A stretch of 43,243 nt of DNA from DSNY01 sp037446035 (GCA_037446035.1 JBBIJJ010000008.1:1-43243), one strand, 5' to 3'; counted from the stretch's first letter, positions 1-9,806 are shown. Numbers and translations: made by a program. The notes: generated from the letters alone by a model not told the origin.

Positions 1-356
1 AGGCACAGGAAGCCGAGCGCGCTGTCGGCGGCGCGAAACTGGTGCCAGGTCAGCGCATCGACGGTCACGAGATCGCGCTCGGCGACCGCGTACACCTCGT
101 CGCCGAGGCGCACCGTGCCATGGCCGCGCAGGATCAGCACCGCGTGCGTGTGCGCGTGGCGTTCAAGCGTGGAGTAACCGCCCGGCGCGATCTCGAAGTA
201 GCGCAGCTCGCACGCCTGATCGGGCGGCGCGAACAGCACCTGGCGCGTGATATCGCGAAACGGCGCGCTGCCTTCGTCCTTGTAGCGCAGCCGTTCGACG
301 TCCTGCCAGCGGTAGTCGCCCGCGGCGTCCGGCTCGAAGCGTCGCACGCCGCTCAT
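1..356 (-). CDS. cupin-domain protein (C-terminus cut off by window edge)
   Basis: The first 118 codons of a small single-domain cupin are present; the gene runs off the left edge. Cupin motif 1 is visible around residues 60-75 as ERHAHTHAVLILRG, with three closely spaced histidines as likely metal ligands, and a motif-2-like LTWHQF follows about 35 residues later. The ATG overlaps the TGA of the upstream RuBisCO-like gene (ATGA), so the two are translationally coupled. In Rhodospirillum rubrum a cupin encoded near a RuBisCO-like protein is the 1-methylthioxylulose-5-phosphate methylsulfurylase, which releases methanethiol and gives 1-deoxyxylulose 5-phosphate. The same role here is inference from this pairing. 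The cupin fold is certain; the substrate is not. Confidence 0.85.
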   Translation of the reverse strand, partial: MSGVRRFEPDAAGDYRWQDVERLRYKDEGSAPFRDITRQVLFAPPDQACELRYFEIAPGGYSTLERHAHTHAVLILRGHGTVRLGDEVYAVAERDLVTVDALTWHQFRAADSALGFLC

Positions 357-1468
357 GCGTTCGCCGCCGCCTCGCGGCGCGCGACCGCCGCGACGAACTC
401 GTGGCTGCGCTCCTGCAGTCGCTCGCGCGCGATCAGCAAGGAGCCGCCAACGAGCAGCATGCAATCGTTGCCGTACTCGCGCTTCAGTTCCGGCACGCGC
501 TCCACGCTCATGCCGCCGGCCGGCACCGGCAACGCGGCCTTCAGGCCGTGCCACGGGGCGCGGTTGGCCTGCGCGATCGCGCGGCAGATTTCGCGAGGAT
601 AGGTGAAGCGGCCGCCGTGATTCGGAAAGATCACCGCATCGGCGCCGAATAGTCTGAACAGCTTGCCGAGCAGCACGGGCGGCGCGATGCGGCTCGCGCC
701 AGCCAGCGAGGGATGCGCGATGAACGCGAAGTCGGGGTGCTCGCGCCGCAGTCCGTTGAGCGTAGCCACGCCGCAGACCATCGGTGCGATCAGCGCCACG
801 CGCACACCGCGCGTGCGCGCAAGCTCGATCTGCCTGAGCATCTGCGAGCAGGTGCCGAACAGGCTCGGCGCGTACAACGTGACGCTTCCGCGCGCGGCGT
901 TGACGTCGTCGACGGCGGCCTGGCACGCGGCCACACGCTGAGCGAACGGCGCGCTCGCCTGGTCGGCCCAGCCGTGGTCGTCCTTGATGACATCGATGCC
1001 CGCTGCGGCAAAGGTCCGGGCGAGCGCCGCTAGCTGGGCGGGGGAGGAGCCAATCGGTTTCAACGCCGTGCACGTCAGCGGCCGGCCGGTCACGCCGGCG
1101 AGGGCGCGCAGACCGTCGATGCCCAGGTTCGGCCCGCCCAAACGGCGCGCGAGCGCGTCGGGAACGTCGACGTCGACCAGCTCCACGTCGGACAGCAGCG
1201 AACTGTTGCCGAACAGCATGTTGAGCAGCTGCCCGGGATCCTCGCCGACGCTTTCCGCGGCGAGCGCGACCTGCGCCAGGCTCGAACCGTCGGGCAGCGC
1301 ATCGATGCGCTCGACCCGCGCGACGATGCGGTCGAGCACGCCGGCGTCCTGCACCGCCTCGACGGGCATCTCGATGCTCTGCTCGAGCGCCAGCGCCTGC
1401 GCGCGCCGCGCGGCATCCGCGACCGCCACCTGCAGTCGGTAAATCGCTCGGATATCGTCTCGTTGCAT
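353..1468 (-). CDS. RuBisCO-like protein (form IV, probably DeepYkr-type)
   Basis: 371 residues with the RuBisCO large-chain fold. The first active-site lysine is in TALKPIGSS (K137). The carbamylation-site equivalent is GIDVIKDDHG (K162, D164), but the usual glutamate after it is histidine (H165). The loop-6 GKxH motif is not seen; FPNHGGRFTY stands near residue 290. These changes rule out CO2 fixation and match RuBisCO-like proteins that enolise or isomerise sugar phosphates. KDDHG recalls the DeepYkr group that includes the R. rubrum 5-methylthioribulose-1-phosphate isomerase. A cupin gene follows with a 4-base overlap, supporting a role in methylthioadenosine salvage. Other RuBisCO-like proteins act in apiose or erythronate-type sugar acid catabolism, so the exact reaction stays open. 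Confidence 0.9.
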   Translation of the reverse strand: MQRDDIRAIYRLQVAVADAARRAQALALEQSIEMPVEAVQDAGVLDRIVARVERIDALPDGSSLAQVALAAESVGEDPGQLLNMLFGNSSLLSDVELVDVDVPDALARRLGGPNLGIDGLRALAGVTGRPLTCTALKPIGSSPAQLAALARTFAAAGIDVIKDDHGWADQASAPFAQRVAACQAAVDDVNAARGSVTLYAPSLFGTCSQMLRQIELARTRGVRVALIAPMVCGVATLNGLRREHPDFAFIAHPSLAGASRIAPPVLLGKLFRLFGADAVIFPNHGGRFTYPREICRAIAQANRAPWHGLKAALPVPAGGMSVERVPELKREYGNDCMLLVGGSLLIARERLQERSHEFVAAVARREAAANA

Positions 1469-1474
1469 GAGGCG

Positions 1475-1480
1475 ATTCTA
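1475..1480 (-). promoter_or_regulatory. possible -10 box of the RuBisCO-like gene
   Basis: TAGAAT on the minus strand lies only 6 bases before the ATG of the RuBisCO-like gene and is followed by CGCC. If this is the -10 element, the transcript would start at or very near the ATG (leaderless). The same hexamer with the same GC-rich follow-on occurs in front of other genes in the window. No convincing -35 box was seen. Confidence 0.3.
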
Positions 1481-1642
1481 CGGGCCGCACGCCGGTCGGC
1501 CGCGCGGAATCGTCTATCGGCCCGGCGCGCGCCGCGCGTGCGAAGCGCATACACTGTAAACGTGAATCCGGCAGATGAACGCGGGTGCCGAGCGCCGGCA
1601 CGTTCGCCGCAGTCTGCCGCGCATCGAACCGCCGCCGTTGGG

Positions 1643-1987
1643 GTGATCACCGTGACAGTACGCTGCGCAAGGTTCTCGTTCGCCGCCGTCGCGGTACTGG
1701 CCGCCGCGCCGACCGTCTTCGCGCAAAGCGAAGCGGAGCTGAAACGCCTCGACGAGCTCGACCGCAAGTGCGAGGCCGCGCGCGCCGTCAAGCTCGCGCC
1801 GATCCGCGCCGAACTGATCGACCGTTGCGTCATGGTCGATCGGCGCCCGCGCGAAGTCTGCGAACGCGAATTCGCGAACTATGGCGACACCCAAGCCACG
1901 GCCCGGGGCAAGGCGGTCGCGGGCATGTTCTACGACCTTCCCGAGTGCGTTGCCGCGTTCGAGGCAAGGCAGAAGTACCGCCGCTGA
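1643..1987 (+). CDS. small secreted protein of unknown function
   Basis: A 114-residue protein divergent from the RuBisCO-like gene. From GTG 1643 (or GTG 1652, in frame) the N-terminus is a Sec signal peptide: a basic start, a hydrophobic stretch and a likely cleavage at TVFA-QSE. The mature part is about 85 residues, charged and probably helical, with cysteines in DRKCEAAR, IDRCVMVD, REVCERE and LPECVAA; four cysteines suggest two disulfides in the periplasm. The longer reading upstream to 1463 has no signal peptide and is less likely. I recognise no family. It ends 157 bases before mlaF and may be an independent gene. Confidence 0.65.
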   Translation: MITVTVRCARFSFAAVAVLAAAPTVFAQSEAELKRLDELDRKCEAARAVKLAPIRAELIDRCVMVDRRPREVCEREFANYGDTQATARGKAVAGMFYDLPECVAAFEARQKYRR

Positions 1988-2144
1988 ACGCGGCGCTCGC
2001 TCCTTCGGGCAGCGCGGGCCGTCGTACGAGCGGCGCTTGACGCTGTGCGACAATTCGCCCGCCGCGCGCGGTTAGCGGCGCCCGCATCGGCCGGCTTGCC
2101 GTCGTTGCCGGCCCGACCAACAACCCGCAGCGTCGCGCGCCGTA

Positions 2145-2984
2145 ATGCCGCGCGCGCTGACGCGACAAGATGCCGTGTCCCAGGACGACTTCATCACCGT
2201 CGATCGCGTCACGTTCGGCTATGACCCGAGCCGCACGATCCTGAACGACGTGTCGGCCCGCTTCGCGCGCGGCAAGGTCACGGCGATCATGGGCGGTTCG
2301 GGCTGTGGCAAGACCACGCTGCTGCGGCTGATCGGAGGCGTGCACGCCGCCAACCGCGGCACGATCACCTTCGACGGCGAGCGCGTCGATGCGCGCGACA
2401 AGGAACTGCTGTATCGGCTGCGGCGGCGGCTCGGCATGCTGTTTCAGTTCGGCGCGCTGTTCACGGACCTGACGGTGTTCGAGAACGTCGCCTTTCCGCT
2501 GCGCGAGCACACCGACCTGCCGGAGTCGATGATCCGCGACATCGTGCTGATGAAGCTCAACGCGGTCGGCCTGCGCGGCGCCGCACCGCTGCGCATCGCT
2601 GAGGTTTCCGGCGGCATGGCGCGGCGCATCGCGCTGGCGCGTGCGATCGCGCTCGACCCCGACCTGATCATGTACGACGAGCCTTTTGCCGGTCTCGATC
2701 CGATCAGCATGGGCGTGACGGCGAACCTGATCCGCAAGCTCAACGACGCTACGGGTGCCACGTCGCTGATCGTCTCGCACGACGTGCAGGAGTGCTTCAT
2801 GATCTGCGACTACGCGTACCTGCTGTCCTCGCAGGGGCGCGTCGTCGCGCACGGCACGCCGCGCGAGCTGCAGGCTTCCGAAGATCCCGAGGTGCGCCAG
2901 TTCATCCGCGGCGAGCCCGATGGACCGGTGCGCTTCCACTATCCGGCTCGGCCGGCCGCCGAAGAGTTCGGGGTGCGCGTTTGA
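2145..2984 (+). CDS. mlaF: phospholipid ABC transporter ATP-binding protein MlaF
   Basis: Cytoplasmic ATPase of the MlaFEDB complex that moves phospholipids between inner membrane and periplasm to keep the outer membrane asymmetric. Walker A is GGSGCGKT (residues 50-57), the Q-loop is QFGALF (near 101), the signature is VSGGMARR (154-161) and Walker B ends at D178-E179 in LIMYDEPFAGLDP. At 279 residues it is slightly longer than usual; GTG 2175 (VSQDDF) is an in-frame alternative that would remove ten residues, and neither start has a clear Shine-Dalgarno. It is the first gene of a tightly packed mlaFEDACB operon. Confidence 0.96.
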   Translation: MPRALTRQDAVSQDDFITVDRVTFGYDPSRTILNDVSARFARGKVTAIMGGSGCGKTTLLRLIGGVHAANRGTITFDGERVDARDKELLYRLRRRLGMLFQFGALFTDLTVFENVAFPLREHTDLPESMIRDIVLMKLNAVGLRGAAPLRIAEVSGGMARRIALARAIALDPDLIMYDEPFAGLDPISMGVTANLIRKLNDATGATSLIVSHDVQECFMICDYAYLLSSQGRVVAHGTPRELQASEDPEVRQFIRGEPDGPVRFHYPARPAAEEFGVRV

Positions 2985-3772
2985 AGCCGCTCGACCTGTT
3001 GCAGGCGCTCGGCGCGCGTGCGCTGACGGTGTTCCGCGCGCTCGGTCGCCACGCGTTCTTTCTGGTCGAGCTGTTGAAACATCTGCCGCAGGCGCTGCGG
3101 CGCTTCTACCTCGTCGTGGTTCAGATCCACGCGATCGGCAACTACTCGCTGGTGATCATCGCGGCGTCGGGGCTGGCGGTCGGATTCGTGCTCGGCCTGC
3201 AGGGCTACTACACGCTGTCCCGCTACGGCGCGGCCGAGTCGCTCGGACTGCTGGTGGCGCTGTCGCTGGTGCGCGAGCTGGGGCCGGTGGTCACCGCGTT
3301 GCTGTTCGCCGGTCGCGCCGGCACCTCGCTGACCGCCGAGATCGGCTTGATGAAGGCCGGCGAGCAGCTCGCCGCGATGGAGATGATGGCGATCGACCCC
3401 AAGAGCCGCGTGCTCGCGCCGCGCTTCATCGGCGGCATCATCGCGATGCCGCTGCTGGCGGCGATGTTTTCCGCGGTCGGCATCTTCGGCGGCTACGTGG
3501 TCGGCGTGCTGCTGATCGGCATCGACTCGGGACAGTTCTGGTCGCAGATGCAGGACGGGGTGGACGTCTTCGACGACGTCGGCAACGGCATGGTCAAGAG
3601 CTTCGTGTTCGGCGTGGCGTGCACCTTCATCGCGCTGTACCAGGGCTACGAGACGCAGGCCACACCGGAAGGCGTGGCGCAGGCGACCACGCGCACGGTG
3701 GTGATTTCATCGCTCGCCGTACTGCTGCTGGATTTCGTGTTGACCGCGGTGATGTTTTCGACGCCGCGGTAA
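2981..3772 (+). CDS. mlaE: phospholipid ABC transporter permease MlaE
   Basis: Inner-membrane permease of the Mla complex, 263 residues, the usual size. I place the start at TTG 2981, whose last two bases and the following A form the TGA of mlaF (TTGA). An earlier in-frame start would overlap mlaF by almost 200 bases and add a foreign, arginine-rich N-terminus. The permease core is visible in VRELGPVVTALLFAGRAG and AEIGLMKAGEQLAAMEMM, with hydrophobic segments around residues 45-70, 145-180 and 195-260. The overlap implies coupling to mlaF translation. Confidence 0.95.
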   Translation: MKPLDLLQALGARALTVFRALGRHAFFLVELLKHLPQALRRFYLVVVQIHAIGNYSLVIIAASGLAVGFVLGLQGYYTLSRYGAAESLGLLVALSLVRELGPVVTALLFAGRAGTSLTAEIGLMKAGEQLAAMEMMAIDPKSRVLAPRFIGGIIAMPLLAAMFSAVGIFGGYVVGVLLIGIDSGQFWSQMQDGVDVFDDVGNGMVKSFVFGVACTFIALYQGYETQATPEGVAQATTRTVVISSLAVLLLDFVLTAVMFSTPR

Positions 3773-3784
3773 CTGGAGCTACTC

Positions 3785-4258
3785 ATGGGACGCAAGGGCA
3801 TCGAGTCGCTGGTCGGCGTGTTCGTGCTGCTGGGCTTCGTCGCGATTTTCTATCTCGCGCTGAAGGCGGCGAACCTCGCCTCGTTCAACACCGGCGAGAC
3901 CTACACGCTGACCGCGAAGTTCGACAACATCGGCGGGCTGAAGGTGCGCGCACCGGTGCGCAGCGCCGGGGTCACGGTCGGCCGCGTGGCCTCGATCGGG
4001 CTGGACACGCGCACCTACCAGGGTGTGGTCACCCTCGAGATCCAGAAAGGGATCGAGTTTCCGGCGGACACCTCGGCCAAGATCCTGACCGCGGGGCTGC
4101 TCGGCGACCAGTACATCGGGCTGGAGCCGGGCGGTGACGACAAGATGCTGAGCAACGGCGACACGGTCAAGATGACACAGTCGGCGGTCGTACTCGAGAA
4201 CCTGATCGGGCAGTTCCTCTACAACCGCGCGGCCGAAGGGCCCGCCGAGAAGAAGTAG
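3785..4258 (+). CDS. mlaD: Mla periplasmic MCE-domain subunit MlaD
   Basis: 157-residue membrane-anchored MCE protein that forms the hexameric ring above MlaFE and passes phospholipids to MlaC. An N-terminal membrane anchor (about residues 8-28, LVGVFVLLGFVAIFYLALKA) is followed by a single MCE domain at about 38-115, with FDNIGGLKVRAPVRSAGVTV as its typical core, and a hydrophobic segment GLLGDQYIGLEPG. GGAG lies 8 bases before the ATG. It sits 12 bases after mlaE and 9 bases before mlaA. Confidence 0.96.
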   Translation: MGRKGIESLVGVFVLLGFVAIFYLALKAANLASFNTGETYTLTAKFDNIGGLKVRAPVRSAGVTVGRVASIGLDTRTYQGVVTLEIQKGIEFPADTSAKILTAGLLGDQYIGLEPGGDDKMLSNGDTVKMTQSAVVLENLIGQFLYNRAAEGPAEKK

Positions 4259-4267
4259 GGGCGCACG

Positions 4268-5110
4268 ATGCGAGGCGCGCTGCGCTGTTTGCGACCGCTT
4301 GCGGCAGCGGCCGCCGCGCTGCTGGCAGGCGCGTGCGCGACGATTCCGCCCGACGCCGGCAGCAACCCGGCCGATCCGCTCGAGCGCATGAACCGCCACC
4401 TCTTCGAGTTCAACGATCGCGTCGACCGCGCCGTGCTCAAGCCGGTCGCGCAAGGCTACGTCGCGCTGGTTCCCGAGCCGGTGCGCGGCTGCGTCGGCAA
4501 CTTCTTCGCCAACCTCGGCGACGTCAGCAACGCCTTGAACAACCTGCTGCAAGGCAAGCCAGTGGAAGCGGTGTCAGATGTCTGCCGGATCGCGATCAAC
4601 ACGACGGTCGGCGTGCTCGGCTGTTTCGACGTGGCTTCGAAAGTGGGACTCGAAAAGCACAACGAGGACTTCGGACAGACGCTCGGCCGCTGGGGGTTCG
4701 GCGCGGGCGCGTACCTTGTGCTGCCGCTGCTCGGTCCGAGCTCGGTGCGCGACGCCCTCGGGCGCGTGCCCGACGCCTATGTCGACCCGGCCAATGCCGC
4801 CGGCGACCAGGTGCGCGTGCGTAACTCGCTGTTTGCGCTTGAGACGATCGACCTGCGCGCGCGCCTGCTCGACGCCGGCCGTCTGCTGGAGCAGGCCGCG
4901 CTCGACAAGTACCAGTTCGCGCGCGACGCCTACCTGCAGCGGCGGCGCAGCCTCGTGCATGATGGCAATCCGCCGCGCGAGGCCGACGAAGACGACGACG
5001 AGGCACCGGTCAAGGCGCGTGCGGACGGACGCAGCGCGCCGAGCGGGGACGAGAAGGCGCGCGCCGAGCCGCCGCGCGACGATCAACCGCGGGACCCGCC
5101 GCCGCGCTAA
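4268..5110 (+). CDS. mlaA: outer-membrane lipoprotein MlaA (VacJ)
   Basis: 280-residue lipoprotein that removes mislocalised phospholipids from the outer leaflet of the outer membrane and hands them to MlaC. Signal peptide with lipobox LLAGAC (Cys23). The MlaA domain starts with DPLERMNRHLFEFND and includes NFFANLGDVSNALNNLLQGK, NEDFGQTLGRWG and YLVLPLLGPSSVRD. The last 60 residues are an acidic then basic and proline-rich tail (EADEDDDEAPVK onward) outside the family core and probably disordered. MlaA within the mlaFED operon, ahead of mlaC, is the arrangement known in Burkholderiales. Confidence 0.96.
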   Translation: MRGALRCLRPLAAAAAALLAGACATIPPDAGSNPADPLERMNRHLFEFNDRVDRAVLKPVAQGYVALVPEPVRGCVGNFFANLGDVSNALNNLLQGKPVEAVSDVCRIAINTTVGVLGCFDVASKVGLEKHNEDFGQTLGRWGFGAGAYLVLPLLGPSSVRDALGRVPDAYVDPANAAGDQVRVRNSLFALETIDLRARLLDAGRLLEQAALDKYQFARDAYLQRRRSLVHDGNPPREADEDDDEAPVKARADGRSAPSGDEKARAEPPRDDQPRDPPPR

Positions 5111-5187
5111 TGCGTGAGCGGCCGCGGGAACGACCTTGGGCGGTTAGGGTCATACACGAGCCGCTTCCAACCCGACCTTCGATCACC

Positions 5188-5859
5188 ATGCGAAATCTGC
5201 CGATGCTCCGAAAGCTCGCCGCCGCTTTTGGCGCCAGTCTCACGCTCGCGGTCGCCGTGCATGCGCAAGGTACGACCGCGACCAGCATCGCGCCGTCGGC
5301 CGCCGAGGCACCCGATGCGTTGGTTCGCAGGCTGTCGAACGACGTGCTCGACGCGATCAAGAAGGACAAGTCGCTGCAAGCGGGGGACGTCGCCAGGCTC
5401 AACGCCTTGATCGACGAGAAGATCCTGCCGTACGTGGACTTCGAGAAGATGACGCGGCTCGCGGTCGGCCGCGGCTGGAGGCAGGCCACGCCCGAGCAGC
5501 GCGAACGGCTCACGCGCGAGTTCCGCACGCTGCTCGTGCGCACCTACAGCGGAGCCGTGTCGGCCGTGCGCGATCACCAGGTGCAGATGCGCCCGTTCCG
5601 CGCCGGCCCGAACGACACCGACGTCATCGTGCGCACCGCCGTCGTGCCGTCGCGCGGTGAGCCGATCCAGCTCGACTACCGGCTCGAAAAGACAGACGCC
5701 GGCTGGAAGATCTACGACGTCAACATCCTAGGCGTCTGGCTGGTCGAAAACTACAAGAACTCGTTCGCCGCCGAAATCAAAGCCGGCGGTATCGACGGAC
5801 TGATCAAGTCGCTCGCCGAGCGCAACCGCCAGCTGGCCGCCGCCGACAAGAAGGCGTGA
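5188..5859 (+). CDS. mlaC: periplasmic phospholipid carrier MlaC
   Basis: 223-residue periplasmic shuttle between MlaA and MlaD. I choose ATG 5188 because it gives a proper signal peptide (MRNLPMLRKLAAAFGASL, cleavage near VHAQ-G); an in-frame ATG at 5110 would bury it behind 26 arginine-rich residues. MlaC family features are NALIDEKILPYVDFEKMTRL, GRGWRQATPEQRERLTREFR and LDYRLEKTDAGWKIYDVNI, the last close to the C-terminal third. The stop TGA shares its A with the ATG of mlaB. Confidence 0.95.
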   Translation: MRNLPMLRKLAAAFGASLTLAVAVHAQGTTATSIAPSAAEAPDALVRRLSNDVLDAIKKDKSLQAGDVARLNALIDEKILPYVDFEKMTRLAVGRGWRQATPEQRERLTREFRTLLVRTYSGAVSAVRDHQVQMRPFRAGPNDTDVIVRTAVVPSRGEPIQLDYRLEKTDAGWKIYDVNILGVWLVENYKNSFAAEIKAGGIDGLIKSLAERNRQLAAADKKA

Positions 5860-6134
5860 TGAAACTCGAAGTCGAGTCGATCAGCCACCAAAACGCCGCC
5901 GCTTTGCTCGCCGCCGGCATCGAAGCGATTCGCGCCGGCGACGCGGATTTCGATCTTTCCGCCGTCCGTCAGGTCGACTCGTCCGCGGTGGCGCTGCTGC
6001 TGGCGTGGCAGCGCGAGGCGCAGGCGCGCGGCGTCCGTCTTTCGCTCGCGCACGGGCCGGCAGCGCTCAGGAGCCTGGCCAAGCTCTATGGCGTCGACGA
6101 ACTCGTGCCGTCGCTGCGGCAGGGCGCCGAATAG
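5859..6134 (+). CDS. mlaB: STAS-domain protein MlaB
   Basis: 91-residue cytoplasmic STAS domain that binds MlaF and regulates the Mla transporter. The core is FDLSAVRQVDSSAVALLLAW, with the serine-rich loop VDSSA typical of anti-sigma-antagonist-like STAS domains. The start ATG 5859 overlaps the mlaC stop by one base (TGATG); GTG 5856 directly before it is possible. Last gene of the mla operon. Confidence 0.93.
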   Translation: MKLEVESISHQNAAALLAAGIEAIRAGDADFDLSAVRQVDSSAVALLLAWQREAQARGVRLSLAHGPAALRSLAKLYGVDELVPSLRQGAE

Positions 6135-6147
6135 GGGCGCGCACCGG

Positions 6148-6153
6148 TAGAAT
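6148..6153 (+). promoter_or_regulatory. possible -10 box between mlaB and the ABC exporter genes
   Basis: TAGAAT followed by CGCC lies in the 186-base gap between mlaB and the ABC ATPase. It matches the hexamer seen before other genes in the window. No good -35 was found. If active, yadG and yadH form a separate unit with a leader of about 160 bases, in which I see no recognisable riboswitch. Confidence 0.3.
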
Positions 6154-6320
6154 CGCCACCGTCCGCCGGACGTCCGCGACGGGTCCTCGGCCGCAGGGGC
6201 TCGCCGAACCCTTCTGTCCGCAAGTCAGGGACGGAGGATGCGGACCGGGCGTTCCGTCCCTCGATCGTTTTCGCAACCCATGCATGGCGGCCGCGCGCGG
6301 CGGCCGTGCATGCTTCGCCG

Positions 6321-7250
6321 ATGCCAGTCGCCGCCATCGAAGTCGTCGATCTCGCCAAGCGCTACGCATCGCGCGCGGCCCCGGTGACCGCGCTCGACGG
6401 CATCAACCTGCGCATCGAGACGGGCGAATTCTTCGGACTGCTCGGCCCGAACGGCGCCGGCAAGACGACGCTGATCTCGATCGTCGCCGGGCTGGCGCGC
6501 GCAACCCGCGGCCGCGCGGCCGTGATGGGCCACGACGTCGTTGCCGACTACCGGGCGGCGCGCTCGCGACTGGGCGTCGTGCCGCAGGAACTCGTGTTCG
6601 ATCCGTTTTTCACCGTGCGCGAGACCTTGCGGATCCAGTCGGGCTACTACGGCATCCGCCACAACGACGCGTGGATCGACGAAGTCATCGGCGCGCTCGA
6701 TCTGACCAACAAGGCCGACGCGAACATGCGCACGCTGTCGGGCGGCATGAAGCGGCGCGTGCTCGTGGCGCAGGCACTCGTGCACCGGCCGCCGGTGATC
6801 ATCCTCGACGAGCCGACGGCGGGCGTGGACGTCGAGCTGCGGCAGACGCTGTGGGCTTTCGTGCGGCGGCTCAACCGCGAAGGCCATACGATCGTGCTGA
6901 CCACGCACTACCTGGCGGAAGCGCAGGCGCTGTGCGGGCGCATCGCGATGCTGAAGGCCGGCCGCCTGATCGCGCTCGACGAAACGCGCAACCTGCTGCA
7001 GCGACTGTCCGGGTTGCGGCTTGCGCTGCGTTTCCGCGGCGCGCTGCCGGCCGCGCTGGAACCCGCCGTGATCGAGCGCGGCGACGGCCAGGCCGTGCTG
7101 CGCTTGGCGCGCGTCGAGGACGTCGAAGCGGCGCTGGCGGCGCTGCGTGTCGCGGGCGTGGCGATCGACGATCTCGAAGTGGGTCACGCCGATCTCGAGG
7201 ACGTGTTCCTGCAGTTGATTGCCGACGACCGGCTGCGGATGGCGGCATGA
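6321..7250 (+). CDS. yadG: ABC-2 type exporter ATPase (YadG-like)
   Basis: 309-residue ATP-binding subunit. Walker A GPNGAGKT (residues 42-49), signature LSGGMKRR (139-146), Walker B VIILDEPTAGVD (159-170) and H-loop TTHYLAEAQ. The C-terminal 80 residues form an accessory domain common in YadG/CcmA-like exporters. ATG 6321 is preferred to GTG 6306, which adds only MHASP. The ATG of the permease gene overlaps its TGA. The substrate is unknown; this pair commonly lies after the mla operon in Burkholderiales. Confidence 0.93.
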   Translation: MPVAAIEVVDLAKRYASRAAPVTALDGINLRIETGEFFGLLGPNGAGKTTLISIVAGLARATRGRAAVMGHDVVADYRAARSRLGVVPQELVFDPFFTVRETLRIQSGYYGIRHNDAWIDEVIGALDLTNKADANMRTLSGGMKRRVLVAQALVHRPPVIILDEPTAGVDVELRQTLWAFVRRLNREGHTIVLTTHYLAEAQALCGRIAMLKAGRLIALDETRNLLQRLSGLRLALRFRGALPAALEPAVIERGDGQAVLRLARVEDVEAALAALRVAGVAIDDLEVGHADLEDVFLQLIADDRLRMAA

Positions 7251-8107
7251 GCGATCCGCGCACGCTCGACATGCACGCCGCTGAGGCCCCGCCCCGGATC
7301 GAGCCCGGAGCCGCTGCGCCGAGCAAGCCGTCGAAGCCGCGCGCGGCGTCGGCGGTCGGCTTCCGCACGCTGCTGTACAAGGAGGTGCTGCGTTTCTGGA
7401 AGGTGAGCTTCCAGACGGTGGCCGCGCCCGTACTGACCGGCGTGTTGTACCTGCTCGTGTTCGGTCACGTGCTCGAAGCGCACGTCGAGGCGTTTCCCGG
7501 CGTCGGCTACACGGCTTTCCTGATTCCGGGGCTGGTGATGATGAGCGTGCTGCAGAACGCGTTCGCCAACAGTTCGTCGTCGCTGATCCAGAGCAAGATC
7601 ACCGGCAACCTGGTGTTCGTGCTGCTGCCGCCGCTGTCCAACGGCGAATTCTTCGCCGCCTACGTGATCGCAGCGGTCGTGCGCGGGCTGGTCGTCGGGC
7701 TCGGCGTGTTCGCGGTCACCGTGTGGTTCGCGCCGCCGCCGCTCGCCGCGCCGCCGTGGATCGTCGTGTTCGCGCTGCTGGGTGCCGCATTGCTCGGCGT
7801 GCTCGGGCTGATCGCCGGGATCGTGTCGGACAAGTTCGACCAGCTCGCAGCGTTCCAAAACTTCATCATCATGCCGGCGACGTTCCTGTCCGGCGTGTTC
7901 TATTCGGTGCACGGGCTGCCGCCGTTCTGGCAGGCGGTATCGCACTTCAACCCGTTTTTCTACATGGTCGACGGCTTCCGTTACGGCTTCTTCGCGCAGT
8001 CCGACGTGTCGCCGTGGGTGAGCCTGGCCGTCGTGCTGGCGGCGCTCGCGCTGGCGTCGGTGATCGCGTTGCGCATGCTCGCGCGCGGCTACAAGATCAG
8101 ACACTGA
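7247..8107 (+). CDS. yadH: ABC-2 type exporter permease (YadH-like)
   Basis: 286-residue inner-membrane permease of the ABC-2 family, partner of the preceding ATPase (ATGA overlap). After a proline- and alanine-rich cytoplasmic N-terminus (residues 1-35) come six hydrophobic segments at roughly 60-80, 85-110, 135-165, 170-195, 200-225 and 260-280. The ABC-2 signature region is FQNFIIMPATFLSGVFYSVH. The protein exports an unidentified substrate. Confidence 0.92.
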   Translation: MSDPRTLDMHAAEAPPRIEPGAAAPSKPSKPRAASAVGFRTLLYKEVLRFWKVSFQTVAAPVLTGVLYLLVFGHVLEAHVEAFPGVGYTAFLIPGLVMMSVLQNAFANSSSSLIQSKITGNLVFVLLPPLSNGEFFAAYVIAAVVRGLVVGLGVFAVTVWFAPPPLAAPPWIVVFALLGAALLGVLGLIAGIVSDKFDQLAAFQNFIIMPATFLSGVFYSVHGLPPFWQAVSHFNPFFYMVDGFRYGFFAQSDVSPWVSLAVVLAALALASVIALRMLARGYKIRH

Positions 8108-8109
8108 AC

Positions 8110-8346
8110 ATGCTTCCCACGCCCGAAGACATCCGCAACCTCATCGCTCGCGCCCTGCCGTGCGACGTCGTCGAAGTGCGTGGCGACGGCCACCACTTCG
8201 AGGCGCTGATCGTCAGCCCCGCGTTCGAGGGCAAGACGCGCGTGCACAGGCACCAGCTCGTGTACGCCGCGCTCGGCGGCCGCATGCGCGAGGAAATCCA
8301 CGCGCTGTCGATGAAGACGCTGGCACCGGGCGAATACAGGGGCTGA
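8110..8346 (+). CDS. ibaG: BolA-family protein IbaG
   Basis: 78-residue BolA/IbaG (YrbA) protein. The family histidines and core appear as GDGHHFEALIVSPAFEGKTR and VHRHQLVYAALGG. IbaG partners monothiol glutaredoxins in iron-sulfur trafficking and responds to acid stress in E. coli. It starts 2 bases after the permease stop and precedes murA, the same ibaG-murA order as in many proteobacteria. Confidence 0.93.
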   Translation: MLPTPEDIRNLIARALPCDVVEVRGDGHHFEALIVSPAFEGKTRVHRHQLVYAALGGRMREEIHALSMKTLAPGEYRG

Positions 8347-8460
8347 AACGGTGCGCGCTTCACGCTCGCTTCACCTGCGCTTCGCCGCGGCTTCGGCGGT
8401 GGCAGCGACAGTTCCTTCCGCCAGCCCGCCGACGGCGGGCGCATCGAGGAGGAACGCGTC

Positions 8461-9798
<1,338 letters not shown>

Positions 9799-9806
9799 CG
9801 GTGTTC

